This document shows, in pieces, positions 10,860 to 22,609 of a DNA stretch of 64,000 nucleotides. The translations under genes and the position numbers were made by a program. Below the pieces are notes generated by a model, which had not been told where the DNA came from, made no database searches, and was given only the letters and a program-made list of their open reading frames with translations. The stretch is from Microbotryomycetes sp. JL201 (taxonomy: Eukaryota > Basidiomycota > Microbotryomycetes), in NCBI GenBank assembly GCA_033819885.1, contig JAQYUZ010000035.1, positions 1 through 64,000 of the forward strand. The letters run 5' to 3'. Position 1 is the first letter of the stretch. Each line of letters starts with the position of its first letter.

Positions 10860-13554
10860 TTACGACAATCCTACGCCAAGCGGGTCTATTGCTACCGATT
10901 TGCTCTCCTTCGGCGCCTCGTCCGCAACAGCTGGTTTCCGCCGGTTCACTGCAAGAACAGGTTCACCATGCTCATGTTCGACCGCCCAAGGGTTGGCTTG
11001 CTCGACCCGTGTCGGTCGACTCGATGCAGTCGACGACTTGTACACCGCATAATTCGATGTCCCCCTCTGTTCGTCCGCCTTTGCCCAAGGATTCTCTGCA
11101 TTTGTCGCACCCGCCTGCTGCCAAGCCTTGTGGGAACCTGCGCTCGGTTCCGACTGTGAAGGACTGATAGTCGATCGATTGTCACCGTATCGAGAAGCAG
11201 CTTCCTCGCCGTATTTTTTGACAGCTTTCCAAGCTGACCAACCAAATTTTTGAACGCTCGAGACGGCTTCGTTAAATTGAGCCTGCGTCGGAATCTCGAT
11301 TCGAGTGGCGCCGCTTGTTGGGGAAGGAGATCGTGCACTTAAGGTCGGTGGCGACACTGGCGGTGCTAGTAGCGATGACGATGAGACAGGAGACGTCGCG
11401 TTCAGGTCAAGGTTTGTGACATTGCTGCCAAGTTTCGTCAAGACGGGATCGTCACCTGCGCTGTGCACGACCTTGACTTCTGTTCTAGTCTCGCCATTGA
11501 CAAGAGTCGACGGGACATTACTGGCAGGCATCGGGGGACCGTTCATCTCTTCGTCCGTTCGACCAAACAAGCCGAACCACCATTTGACGTCATGAGGATT
11601 GACAAAGAGGACGCCTTGGTCCGCATTCGGATTCTTGCTCGTCGGTTCGTCAAGCGACGTGTCATACTTGTCGTTGACGTACTCGTCCTTGAGCTTGATT
11701 GACGCTTGTCCATCAACGTCGATGGTCTCTTCGAAAAACTCTTGCCAAACACTCGGCGTTCGTTCCCTCGCTCTCAAATCCCTCCTATCCTTTTCAGAAT
11801 TAAACAAGAACGTGCCATACGTGGAGTTGTAAGTCTCGTACTCCAGCTTGACCAAGAATCGTTCATTAAACTCGAACCTGTCTGGAAACTGCCTCAACAA
11901 CTGATACGTGCAGTCCAAAAATTGTTGAAAGACCGGACAAGTTTCTTTGAAAGCGTGAGAAGACCCTTGAAACTGTTTCGTAACATTGGCGATGAAGGCT
12001 TGTTGGGCAGTCTGTTCTTCGCGTCGTTCTTGGACGAATTGTACTCTGTCGGCGCACAAGTGCCCAGCTCGGTCGGAAAACCTATGTCCGTACGAGATCC
12101 AGTCTTTTTCGATCAGCACGGCGAAACCTTGAGCAGTGCGGTAGTACGGGTCGAGGCAGACCTGAGGTAGGGCGGACAGTTGAGACGTACGGTCCCATCC
12201 GTCCGAACAGTGCACGAGCACGTGCGAGTTGTACACATGGATCGTCCTTACGATGATAAGCGTGCCGTCGAGGATGTTGACCAAATGTGAGAGCCAGTGC
12301 GTCTGCCGCAGGGCATTGCGGTCGACAAAGCCAGTCGTTTCCGCGGCGCGCAGCACTAGTTGATGCGAATGTCGAAAAATGAGTCGACTAGCACTGCGAA
12401 AAGCTGACGCTGGACCCACCAGAGTACAATCCATTCAAGCTTGAACGCATAACGTGTATATTGTCGATTCCGAGGTATTCCTTCCTGCAGTTACGGTAGA
12501 ACGACATGTTTTCCGTTCCCGCGCCTTTGACAGAGTTGGCATACGCATTTTTGCTCGGCCTTGCATCGATGATTATGTTGGTTGCGGTCGCTCCATACAC
12601 GAGTGGGCCGCTCTGCGTGTCCAAGGACGAGCTGGACGACGAAGCCGACGGCATAGAGTACGTCTGCCGACCAGAATGTTGCGGATGAGACGAGAAGATG
12701 GCTTCAACAAGCTTTTCGTCCTGGATCGAACGTGCGCCTTGTGTGATGCCAACCATGGGCTGCGATGACCGTGTGATGGATCCCTACGGTCTCGTCGTCA
12801 GCGCGCTCATACGAGAGCTTCTCACTGAACTCGTCTCTCACAAAATTGGCCCAGTGCAGATACACCAGACCCGGTATCCGCCCTTTGCTACGGTACTTGA
12901 CAGCGTACGATAATGTCATGTCTGAAATGCGCGATGGTACGACAATGTCGCTTGGGTACGATGGACAAAACTGACAGTGTTCGTGTCACTTCATGAGCGT
13001 GCGCAGCTGTCAAGTCGTGTCAACTCACGTCGAAATTGGCATTAATAAGGCTGACGCGCCAAGCTTGACTTCGATTGCCAACGCCCATTCTCTTGAACTC
13101 TTTCTCGGGCTCATAGATGTTCCAGCCCGCTTTCGATTTGCCTTTGCGGTCCAATTTGTCTTTTTGAGTGAACGCGTACAATTGTTCTACGCCAGCGGTT
13201 GCGACAGCCTGACAGACGCCTTTGAGGCTGTCCCATACGCCGTCGGCTTGTTCGACTGATTGAAATGCGAGTTCAAAAGTCTGAAAGTCTCTTGTCTTGA
13301 GTACGAGTGGAGTAGGTGAACCGTCCAAGGTCGGTGGCGTCCTTGTTACCGAGTGCAGTAGCGACAGTGGCAACTGCACTACCAAGCTTGTGAGCATCCA
13401 CAACATTGTATGAGCACAAGATAGCAGTCAGACGGACCCATACTTCCTGTTCTACTGTCGTCGCAACCTCTGACGGACGAAATACGACGTGGTGAGGAGT
13501 CAAGTGCAGCGAACCGTGACTGGTAGGTGAGCCAGGTCGAGTGAGCTGCGTCAT
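10860..13554 (-). CDS. Myotubularin-family phosphoinositide 3-phosphatase
   Basis: Myotubularins remove the 3-phosphate from PI3P and PI(3,5)P2 on endosomal or vacuolar membranes. The N-terminal exons give a PH-GRAM-like region (SHGSLHLTPHHVVFRP). The phosphatase core includes GWNIYEPEKEFKRMG, the exon-joined LRAAETTGFVDRNAL, and the active-site loop VLVHCSDGWDRT (CX5R; Cys codon near 12207-12209), so it looks active. After the core come KWWFGLFGR and a long Ser/Pro-rich tail ending DPLGVGLS. The start is uncertain: 13554 is the first supported ATG, but domain-like sequence (KVADVK) lies just upstream in the same frame without an ATG, so a short first exon is probably missing. Confidence 0.85.
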
Positions 13555-13853
13555 CTTGACGTCCGCAACCTTTATATTTTGACGTCGGTGGCAGACAGAG
13601 TCAGCGTTCTCTTCCTGCTGATTGTGATGTGTCCAATGTTTCAAGCCCGACGTCACTGCTGGGACGACACCCACGGCACTTCACGAGAACGGCTGAATGG
13701 CTTGTACCACAGCATATTCACTTAATTCCGCGATTGAACGTTGTGCACATAAGCTTGAGGCCGTACGTCATGTACGCGCGCGCCCAAGCCTCGGCGCAAG
13801 TCTGCGTGCGCCTTTTGCGCTATAGCGTGCCCCGGGAGCTGTGAGACTGCTCG

Positions 13854-14066
13854 ATGACCACCTTAGAAAGCCTTGCGAGGCCGGTGTTGCGCTATGAGCC
13901 CATTGCCAAGCGCCATCGCACGCCGTTTCAACGCGCTCTGCCGAGCCCACGTGACCCAACAACAGAGAGCATTGCACAAACATTGACCTACCGACGGAGT
14001 CTTGATCACGTCCATCTGGAGCTACCCGCAGGCACGACGGACGGCGATCAAGTTGTAAAGGCGTGA
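13854..14066 (+). CDS. Possible small ORF (70 aa) in an 800-bp gap
   Basis: The gap 13555-14357 between the myotubularin and MATH-BTB genes holds one ATG-initiated plus-strand frame starting MTTLESLARPVLRYEP. It has no recognisable domain, signal peptide or homologue, and the region may only be the myotubularin promoter or first exon. Nothing else in the gap is supportable. Confidence 0.2.
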   Translation: MTTLESLARPVLRYEPIAKRHRTPFQRALPSPRDPTTESIAQTLTYRRSLDHVHLELPAGTTDGDQVVKA

Positions 14067-14357
14067 TCACAGCCAGAGTGGGGCCGCATCATTCACATTT
14101 CTAGGGTTTTCAATTCCAAGCAGAAAGACAAAACGCGAACAGACAAACAATTTTACCTTCGCTTGAATACAAGCTCGAAAGCTTAAATTGAAGAGGCGGT
14201 GGCAGGTCTCAACTTGAGCGTAAAATCGAGCAGCACTTGACCGCCGTCATCCCACAAACCTTCTCCAACTTCAGAGCTGTGCATTGGTACAAGCAATAGA
14301 TTCGGTGTACATCAGATTAGACTTGCCACGCTGCAACTTTGACGCGAGACGGGCTCA

Positions 14358-17002
14358 CTAGCATCGGCTGAACTCTGGATCAGCGCAAACTTGATCAAAA
14401 TGCTCAAGTGCGTACGCCTACACGTACGATCGTCAGACTCTTGAGCTTTGCTTGGGCTGACGGGCCTTTTTCGTCCACTCACCTTGATGGCGGCATGCAA
14501 TTCTGGCCACAGATTCGTCGACAAAAGCAAAGGGAAACACGTGCTTGGCGTCAAAGTGTGGACGATATGGTCGAGAGCCAGTTCTGCAAGTCTCGAAATA
14601 CCATATCGATGCGCGATTCGGTACATGTTGAGCGCCGATGCTAGGGAGGGGGAAAGCTCCGGTTCATCTTGCGTCACTTGATTGAAAAGGCAAAGGGACT
14701 GACCGGGGTTTGAAACATGTACAGGGTGGCCATGAGGGTCTTCTGTATGTCTCATTGCCAGTTCTTCACCCGCCTCACCAAAGGAATTTCTCAATCCAAA
14801 CAAGCCCGCAGGATTTTGTGCGCTCGCAAACGGCGACATTCTTCCAGCCGTCACGACATTTACAGTGGATCTCGATGGAGCGGATTTGGCAGGTTCCGGG
14901 GTACCAGACCGGTTCTTCTGGGCCAGACTCGCCGCTGTCAACGTAGTCGTCGCCGTTGTTTTGCTCGAGCTCGTCGAGCTTGCAGAAACATTGCGCTTTG
15001 TCATGATTTTGGATCTCGTAGGCAAAGAGGACGTCAGCCTTGTTCGAGCACTGGCGGAAGCCGTCTGAGTCGGAGATCGCTGAACGGCATCAGCAAGCTC
15101 GCCTGCGACCGACGTGCGCTCTGTTTGGGAGGACCAAGGCGAGTGGGGCATCTCAATCCGTTCGACAACTTGACGAGTCGTCATCCAAGACCAAGGTAGT
15201 CGATCGACGTGGTCCAGCCATCCTCTTGGCAGATCAAGCTTCGAGTGATGAGTGCGAACGTCTTCGATCGCCTCAAAGTCGATCTCGTCAGTATAAAGGT
15301 ATCTGAGCAGCTGTGTGCCGGATGGGTCAGCGTCACAGGTCTGAACAGACCACGCCGTCTGACTGACCCAGTAGACGGTTTCAAAGTCAAAGTCTTCAAT
15401 CTTGACGACGCCGCGGACGCCGTGATGCCTGGTTTGTGACGTCTCGGCCCAACCCTCGGTAAGCATGTCGCAAAAGTACTTGCTGCGAGCGGCAAGAATT
15501 TGTCGGTGGGCATGCAATGTCCGCACGCGCAGGCGACCGGAACCTGATCGTCGACCGTCTTCAGAAGCTGTTGCGGTCAGGTCCGACGCAGTCGAGCCAG
15601 GTACGGTTGGTCGCTGTCGCTCATGAACATAAATCAGAACGTCGCTTGTCGGCTTGTCGTCGAGCAAACTCCGTAGGCCGGTCACCGTGTCGCTGTATTC
15701 GTGGCATGAGCTCTCGCTGGCACACAAGCAACACTTGACGCACTTTGGCACCATCTGAACATCTCGAGCTCGAGGCACGGTGGCCAGAGCAGGCGTGGCA
15801 ATCTGAATCGACAGTACGAAAGCGTCATCCTTCTTGATTCGATCATTGCTGAGCAATGTCTCAAAAGACGGGAAATTTTCGCAGTCTGAGCAAAAAAAAA
15901 AAAACGCGTCAGCGCATCAGACTAGCACTGCTTTTGCGTGTCATATCAGAGAGACTCACCCCAAGTTTGGGTCTCAAGGTCTTGTGAGAACGCGTGCTCG
16001 TCGACCCAAACGGACCACACGTCTCCAGTGTGCGAATTACGTTCACTGATGGACTCGTTTGGAGGACGGACTGCAAACATGAGGGATGTTTCGATCGTAT
16101 TTGGGTAGAACGACATGTTAAGTAACTGTGCAGTGAGCGACAGACGCAATGGAGCACAATGGTCGCGTTTGACAGAGTCTCTAGTCGGCTGATCTTTAGA
16201 TCGAGAACATGCAAATCAGCCAGAGCTCAGCATCGACGAGAGAGCTCACCAATCACCACTTTCCACCTGTCGCCGCCAAAGCTTGCACCAAACAAGCTGA
16301 AGGCGGTTGTCCCATCGTGCTTTTCCTCGATTGCAAGATCACCTGTTTGAAGCGCGGCCGAAATGGCAGCCACATCAGTGACTGTCATATGGACGCCCTG
16401 CAATATCCATTAGCTTGCCCCTTTTACGTTTGGTCCCCATCTCGACTCACGAAAAAAGTCCATTCGGACACGACTGCATCCATGGGGTTGCGTTTGAAGG
16501 AATTTCCAGTGGATGTCGAATTGACGCTTGTAAAGGAAGCCGAGTCCGAGCTCGTAAGACGCGTCCTTTGTTGAGTTTGTTGCCTCGAGCGAGCCAGACC
16601 TGGCCACAGGGCGGTTGCCGCTCCTGGACTGGATCCGAGACGATTTGCGGGAAGAGTGCGAGTCGATCCGGGAGGGGAGGGTGAACCGCCGGCTCCGGCT
16701 AGTACAAAGGTAGAAGTGCCACCGGCGACAGATCCGGGGGGCCCTGCTGATGGGCCGCTCACATAGTGTGAAATAGGAGGAGTCGAGGAAGGCGACGGAG
16801 AGGAGGAGAAGCGCCGGCCGTTGGCTGCGGATGGTTGACCGAACACAGAATTCGCCACTCGACGCGCTTGACTTGAGGTCGTCTGGATCGCCAGAGGGCT
16901 TGTGGACGCAGGATTCGTGGACGAACCTCCTTGGCTGGCGAGAAAAGGGTTGCCAGACAGGCGCCTTCTGCTCATTGACTCGCCAGACTCGGTGCGCGAC
17001 AT
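14358..17002 (-). CDS. MATH-BTB (SPOP-like) adaptor protein
   Basis: MATH-BTB proteins are usually substrate adaptors for Cullin-3 ubiquitin ligases. The N-terminal ~150 residues from ATG 17000-17002 are low-complexity Ser/Pro/Gly. Next comes the MATH-like region (SEWTFFV, LFGASFGGDRWKVVI, WSVWVDEHAF, RIKKDDAFVLSIQI). The BTB/POZ part has SDVLIYV, LHAHRQILAARSKYFCDML and LLRYLYTDEIDF, split by a Ser-rich insert from a C-terminal BACK-like region (YRIAHRYGISRLAELALDHI). Splicing the last intron gives AAIKAYALEHFDQVCADPEF with stop at 14358-14360, a typical BTB ending. Two introns are in frame without stops, so an unspliced read shows a misleading 514-codon frame. One intron has a T13 polypyrimidine tract near 15891-15903. 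Confidence 0.82.
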
Positions 17003-18045
17003 TTCCGATGCGTGCTAGCAAGCTGTCCTGTCCGCTGGCTTCTCGTCGGCAGGCCAGCCGACCCAAATTGCCAATCGGAGGATGATGCACGTCAATTTGA
17101 CGGTGTTCAGTATTGCGCCAGCTCGCACGCACAATGCGGCGCTCCACTTCGGCTCGGTCGGACGGCGTCTCGGGTGTTGATGCGTGCTCGATGCGCTCGC
17201 AAACAAGCTATAGCGAGATACAGACGAGGAACATGAAAGTCTGTGCCAGAGCGAGTGCACGGTCGGCGTCGAAAGCGTGCTCGGCAATGTTGATTGATGC
17301 GGAGCGTGCGTAAAGATTACAAGCGTCGATACACGCTTCGATACAGTACGGCGTCAGACACCGAGTTGAATACGGGAGTAATAACAGCGCTATTCCGAGG
17401 CCATAGATATATTAAGTGAGCTATCTGGCCGAAGGGTTGCTGAAACAATTGCCTTTCGGTCTTGTAGCTCAGCAGGTGGCTTTGTGATGACATATGGCCT
17501 CCTTCGCCAGTATGTGGTCATGACCTCATCCTTATCAACGTGGTGACCCGTACCGTCCGCATGGAGGAGGTGTACGTCGCGCGGCGAGCGATCTCTTTTC
17601 TCGGGCTTTTGAAATTCTGCTGCTTCGCAGCGTGCCTGGCAGCCCTTGGCCGGTGCGGCAAAGCCCGCAATCGCATATCTTTTTTTTTTTTCTGCTGGAA
17701 AGCCTTTGAATCTCATGCCAAAGACTATGATGAAATGACGTAGCCTCGCCAGTGCAGCGAACTAGATCAAGTATTTGGAGCCTTCTTGTTTCGACAGGTC
17801 TCAGTCGCATCAGCGGCTCCTGCGACAATTGCCAGTGCGACTCGTGCCGCCGACGGTGCACCGACGATACCACTTTTGAGTCTGTGTTCACTTGCTTTTT
17901 TCTTCCTTTTCTGCGTGTGCCGTCGGATTCACGTGTAGGAGATATCGCCGTCGAATACTGCTGGTCTGCGCACATCTCGCGTGGCGATTGATCACCCGAG
18001 CTTCTTTGGCGGCCGAGCCGGGTCTGGTTGGCGCTGGCGGGCGCA
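17003..18045. other. Gene-poor 1-kb gap
   Basis: Upstream of the MATH-BTB gene (minus) and the 7TM gene (plus). The best frame is minus 17390-17716, 108 codons with an ATG, very basic at its start (RFKGFPAEKKKRYAIAGFA), no recognised family. A T12 run lies near 17683-17694. I see no tRNA or transposon remnant and call no gene. Confidence 0.35.
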
Positions 18046-19644
18046 ATGGCGCCAGTGGCAGTCGGATGGCGCGCGCTCGAGCAAGCATTCACGTACACAT
18101 GCCTCGTCGTGCTCACCTGCCTCGCTATCAAACGCACTCCCAGCTCGTGGTCGTGGCAAAGATGGGCGAGCAGGCCTTTGTCTAGCTGGCTTAGCACTCT
18201 GATCCTGATCGACTCGTAAGAACTCGCCATGACCTGACAGGCTTGCGGCAATTGCAACCTACTGATAGAGACATACTGCACAGCGCTGTGTTCATGTACG
18301 CAACCGGTATGCTGCGCGCCATCAAGGCACCCGAGAATTGTGACATTGGAATCATTTTCTGGTATGTGGACCCGCTCGATGTTTGTCTGTGCTGTCATCA
18401 AGCTGAACAAGAGCAAAATTTATCGTAATCCGACGCAGCTTTGTTTTCTACGGTGAGTGCAGGCCTAGGGGCGCTTGGATCGTCGGTGCGCTGACACTTG
18501 CGCATTTGTTAACCCATTCAGCCATCACCAAGGTGCTCTTCTTTTGGTATTTCAGTCAGTTCGCACCTCTGTCTGCCACATCCGGCTCGGCACTGACCGC
18601 GCGACCGCCACTTTTCCGTAGCCGAACAGAGTCAGTTGTCTACGCCACGGAGTATACAGCTGTGCGCCACCGGCTGACACTTTGCTTGTCAAGTCTTTCT
18701 GGTATTTGCGCACCCTGTTACTGGCTCGCTCGCCCATGCTCCTTCACGGATCAAATCCATCTGGTACATCATGTCTACCGGAATGATGTTTGTGTGGTTT
18801 GTGGCAGGAATGACCATGCTCGTAAGTGTCTCGCTCTCATCAAAGCACCGAGGTCCAACAGACCAACTTGTCCTTGGCTGTAGATGGGCCGAATCTCGTA
18901 TCGCAACATGCAAGGAACCTGCTACATTGGTCTTCGACTGTACGCGGGGGCCACCGTCGTTGCGCGTAAGTTGGCGCCTTGCCCGTTTCACATGCAAATT
19001 TGCTTATGGAAGGAAATGACAGTACAAGCCACGTGCAACGCGTACCTGTTGGTATCTTTTCTCGTCGCGTTGCGGAGCTCATGGCTACAAGGCGAAGCTC
19101 GCAAACTGGCGCGCAAAGCTGCTGTCGCCGTAGCAATCGCTCTGGTCACGACAGCTTTGAACATTGGAGGCCTGGTCGCAGAGCATCAAGGGATGAACGC
19201 ATGGTTGTGCATCATTTGCTGCGGCAGCGATGGTAAGCAGTCAACGGAAACCATCAAGAACTGTCCTGACCCGACCTTTTTGCAGTCCTCATCAACGCTA
19301 TTGCCTTGTTCGTGATCACGTCTCCCAACAAGACCCAGCTTGCACCTCCAATTGTCGCTGGCGGCCAAGACATGACTCGAGTCGCCTCGCGCACTGTTCG
19401 TCGCAAACTGTCGTTCGTGTCGCAGTTTGGTACAAGCTTGCCGTCCCAGCCCGTCGTACCAGGAATTGGGTTCGAGGCGCCTCTGTCTGCATTGACGCAT
19501 GTATCGACAGACTTGGATGACGGATCAAAGTCGGGCGACTTTAGATGGGACAGTGCGGATCCAGCAGGTGGCGGATCCCCGTACGGAGTGAATTGGGCAA
19601 GCAATCGGATTGATGAGAGGCAGGGAGATGTTGATGTGGTGTGA
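18046..19644 (+). CDS. Seven-span fungal membrane protein of unknown function
   Basis: A chain of short exons encodes about seven hydrophobic segments: ALEQAFTYTCLVVLTCLAI; SSWLSTLILIDSAVFMYATG; GIIFCFVFYAITKVLFFWYF; SIWYIMSTGMMFVWFVAG; a segment joined as YAGATVVALQATCNAYLLV and running on to VSFLVALRSSW; AVAVAIALVTTALNIGGLVA; and VLINAIALFVITSP. A hydrophilic C-terminal tail of about 100 residues ends GDVDVV. The topology resembles fungal receptor-like or orphan membrane proteins but I recognise no named family. Several exons are only 20-60 nt, so borders are approximate. It is followed 166 bp later by another membrane-protein gene on the same strand. Confidence 0.6.
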
Positions 19645-19810
19645 CAAAGATGTTGTTGGTTTTAAGATCGTGTGTTCACTTGTTATGCATTTCCGGGTCA
19701 CAGGCTGCTCTGGCTTCCACCACAGCTCTTGAATCGGATTGGGACGCTGTACGATTACGTGCCCGCCTCAGGAGCACAACCTGTGCTTGTTTGTCAGAGC
19801 TGAGGTCAAC

Positions 19811-20695
19811 ATGTTTGAGCGACGCCGAACGACCGAGAGCGCAAACATTGGCGCCGATACAACACAGCAGGCGACCTGGTCGCCGTCTCCTTCACCTTCA
19901 CCACCTCTTTCAGACAGCTCACGACCCGATGTGCTTACGCTGTCCGACTCTGATCGCCTCAAGCTGCTACAATCTCATCCTCAGCTCAGGCCGTCCGACT
20001 TGTCATCATCGTCATCAACTCAATCACCAGTAAATCCGCCACTCGTAGTACTCAATCCTGAACAACTTGAACAAAAAGTGAAAGAACAGCAGGAACGAGT
20101 GAAGGAACCGGCGCAAGAGGACGAGCGAATCCAGCTTTGGGAAGAGTTGGCAAACGCACTATTATGGACGATCCCATTTGGTTTCTTGTTTGCTGGGATG
20201 CAAGTCTGACGGCGGTTTGAGCAATCCCTCAAGATGTCATGCAAGCACTGACAGAGGCTATGGCACTCAGGGACTACGCAGTGCACGCTCAATACGGCCA
20301 AACCCTGGCCTGGCGCGATGAGCTGAACAGGTTGACAAACGTCGTACCAAGTAAGTGCAGCTCACACTTGCTGGCATGTCACTTGAAAGCTCAACTGTGT
20401 CCCTACGTCAGCAATCTACGTCTTGACCTTTCTTATTTCGCGACCAAATCCGATCGCGCCACCGCTTGTCATTCAGGCCATCATGACAGCACTTTGCACA
20501 GCATTTGGAGTCTCACTCGTCAAAGTCACGCTCAAAGACTCTTACCTCAACGTCATGAAGCGAGCTCCAGGACTAGGCACACTTTGGGTTTGGACCGTAG
20601 TCCGACTTGACTTGATGTGGGCTCTCGTCGGACTTGGATCTGTTGCAGGACTTGTATGGTACAATGGACAGACGGAGGCGTTCAAAACTCGCTAA
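19811..20695 (+). CDS. Conserved fungal membrane protein (DUF7719-like)
   Basis: The protein has a Ser/Pro-rich N-terminus and an acidic/Gln coiled stretch (EQLEQKVKEQQERVKEPAQE). The membrane domain then begins LWEELANALLWTIPFGFLFA and continues after introns with DYAVHAQYGQTLAWRDEL, IYVLTFLISRPNPIAPPLV, VTLKDSYLNVMKRAPGLG and LWVWTVVRLDLMWALVGLG. This matches my memory of the DUF7719 pattern (W-D/E-x3-W-T-P-F near the start, KxAPPLGTLW near the end). Four membrane segments are likely. Function unknown. The start ATG at 19811 opens the only long frame. Confidence 0.7.
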
Positions 20696-20832
20696 AACTC
20701 TGCACAAAATCCGATAGAAATCTCGAGGAGAATTGGCTGGTCCGTCTTTTCCTGTGTCAATGATGTACAACAACAGCAAGATTTGTACCAGATGAAAAAA
20801 AAAACAAAAAAAAAAAAAAACAAGCAAATGTT

Positions 20833-22108
20833 CTAGAAACCTTCCGACATGTAGTCGTCTTCTTCGTCCTCTTCAAACTCGCTAAATGGCTCGTCTTCAC
20901 CCACGTGAAAGTCCACGCTTCTGCTGTCGCACCAAGCGGCCACCTGACGACAAATCTGTTGACCCCAAGTTTCGTAACCTTGCAACAGTTCAAACCTTTT
21001 CAATCCTGGTCTCAAACATTCCAACACTGACGTAAAGATTTGACCTTCACCGTCTTCGTCTTGCCATGGACGTAAGGCTGTTCCGAGTTTGATATGCTCC
21101 AAAGTCTGATGACATGGTATGAAACAGCGCAAATGTAAAATCGGAAAGACTGATTCGAGTTCGAGTGTTTGTAACCGAGACAAATGATCGAATCGAGCGA
21201 TCGATTCATCGTCCAAAGGTGCAAAATGATGAATCGTCAAATCTTTGAGCGTGGTTTTGAATTGTTGTGAAAGTTCTTCAATATCGACGAGGTCGACCCT
21301 GTTGCAGCGTTTGATTGACAGCGAATCGATCGGACAGTCCCAAATCACACGAGTCATGCGAGGACCGAGGCAGTCGCAGTCGGACAGGGTCAAGCTTTCG
21401 AGGTGTTTCATTCGAGCCAACGTCTTTAAAAAGTACGTCTCGTCCGCGATGGTACCTCTGCCGACGCCAATGATGCACAACTCGCGCAAGTTGTTGAATG
21501 CTCGAAGATAGGTTGCCAAAGTACGCGGGTTCATCGATACCGTCGGCTCGCCTTGGTACATTGAGACAATATTGAGATTCTGAAGGGTGTTTGGAAACGT
21601 CTTGACGGCCGTCAACAAGGGCTCGTCGAATGTTTTGGCCGTCTCGTGGTCGTCAAAGTATCCTACTTCAATGCCCAATGCCTCGACTTTGGTGCAATGT
21701 TTCAGCGCGGCTGAGAATGCGCATTGGCCTCGAAGAAGGGTCCCTTGGAACGAAGGCGAGCTCATATCGCCGTTGGCGTCATCAAACGCGCATGCGATGT
21801 ATCGCACGTGCGTCCCAACTTGTTGAGCGAGAGAAGGTGTAAACACCTCAAGGTCTCCTTTTTGAAGCTTCATCCGCAATTCCTTTGTTCATACAGGACT
21901 GTCAGGACAGCCCGAGCGCGCGTGGCAACAGTCCACGCACGCGAAATAATCTCGAGCGACAGGCAAAGTTCCAATCCTTTGAGACGCGAGCCAGGTTCAA
22001 CACATTAAGGAGAGGTGCCTGTTGTCCTTCTGATGACGCTTGTTGAATGTCTGTCTGTTCGACAAAGAATGCGAGCCGCAATCGAACCTCGAGCGGCAGG
22101 CGGTCCAT
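20833..22108 (-). CDS. F-box/LRR-like protein
   Basis: Exon 1 (from ATG 22106-22108) begins MDRLPLEVRLRLAFFV and continues LLNVLNLARVSKDWNFACRS, an F-box-like helix set that would bind Skp1 in an SCF ubiquitin ligase. One GT-AG intron ends just before 21886 and joins RLFR to ELRMKLQKGDLEVFTP. Exon 2 holds degenerate leucine-rich repeats (LQNLNIVSMYQ, LRELCIIGVGRG, LESLTLSDCD, IDSLSIKRCNRVDL, LKDLTIHHFAPL, LQTLELESVFPI) and a very acidic tail (EFEEDEEDDYMSEGF). About 390 aa. Typical of basidiomycete F-box families; the substrate cannot be told. Long A-runs lie in the 3' flank near 20794-20821. Confidence 0.75.
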
Positions 22109-22609
22109 CGTTGTTTCGGTGCAAGCCGAAAAGTCTTCTTTCAACGTTGTGAAGCTGCGAACGGCGCGCTTCAGGTCAGTCGAATTGCATGGCGCTCGAC
22201 CGAAGCAGGTCGTTGAGCACACAAGTCGCGCCTGTGCCCCGTTCTCGCTCGTCCATGCTCGACGGGTTCAGAGGTGGGCAGAGAACCCAGCGTCGTGAAT
22301 TCCACACTTCGTGCCCAACGACACGCTCTATGAGAGCGCATCTGCACTTCGAAATGGCCAAGTGCCCGTCGCAGCTGAGTTCGGCCTGTACTAGATCAAG
22401 ACACTTACAAGGACTTTTGTAATTGAATGTACGGTGGACGCCGAGAGCACAGCTCGAGACTCGGTAAGAAAGACAAAGTCCGTGCCCGACCTTTGCGCGC
22501 CGAGACGAGTACTGCGGAGTGGCGCTTGATGGTTTTCGAATGCAGCAGTATTCAGGATACCAAGTTCCTGTAATTGGTTTCCTAGCATGCAAACTCAAAA
22601 TTGCAAATA
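22109..22609. other. Spacer, F-box gene promoter / LIM gene 3' flank
   Basis: 500 bp between two minus-strand genes. Frames here lack family motifs, and the apparent 22176-22613 minus frame is non-coding in character. No other element seen. Confidence 0.35.

Noticed and set aside
14312-15856. A single 514-codon open frame as the whole BTB gene
   Set aside because: It reads through introns that have no stops; splicing gives better BTB sequence and a family-typical C-terminus ending at 14358.
17440-17560. tRNA-like stretch (TAGCTCAGCAGGTGG)
   Set aside because: It resembles a D-arm by chance; no T-arm TTCGA box or acceptor stem follows.
17535-18416. A 293-codon minus-strand frame
   Set aside because: It lies opposite the 7TM gene, has no family motif, and its composition (Arg/His/Ser-rich) is what an antisense frame gives.
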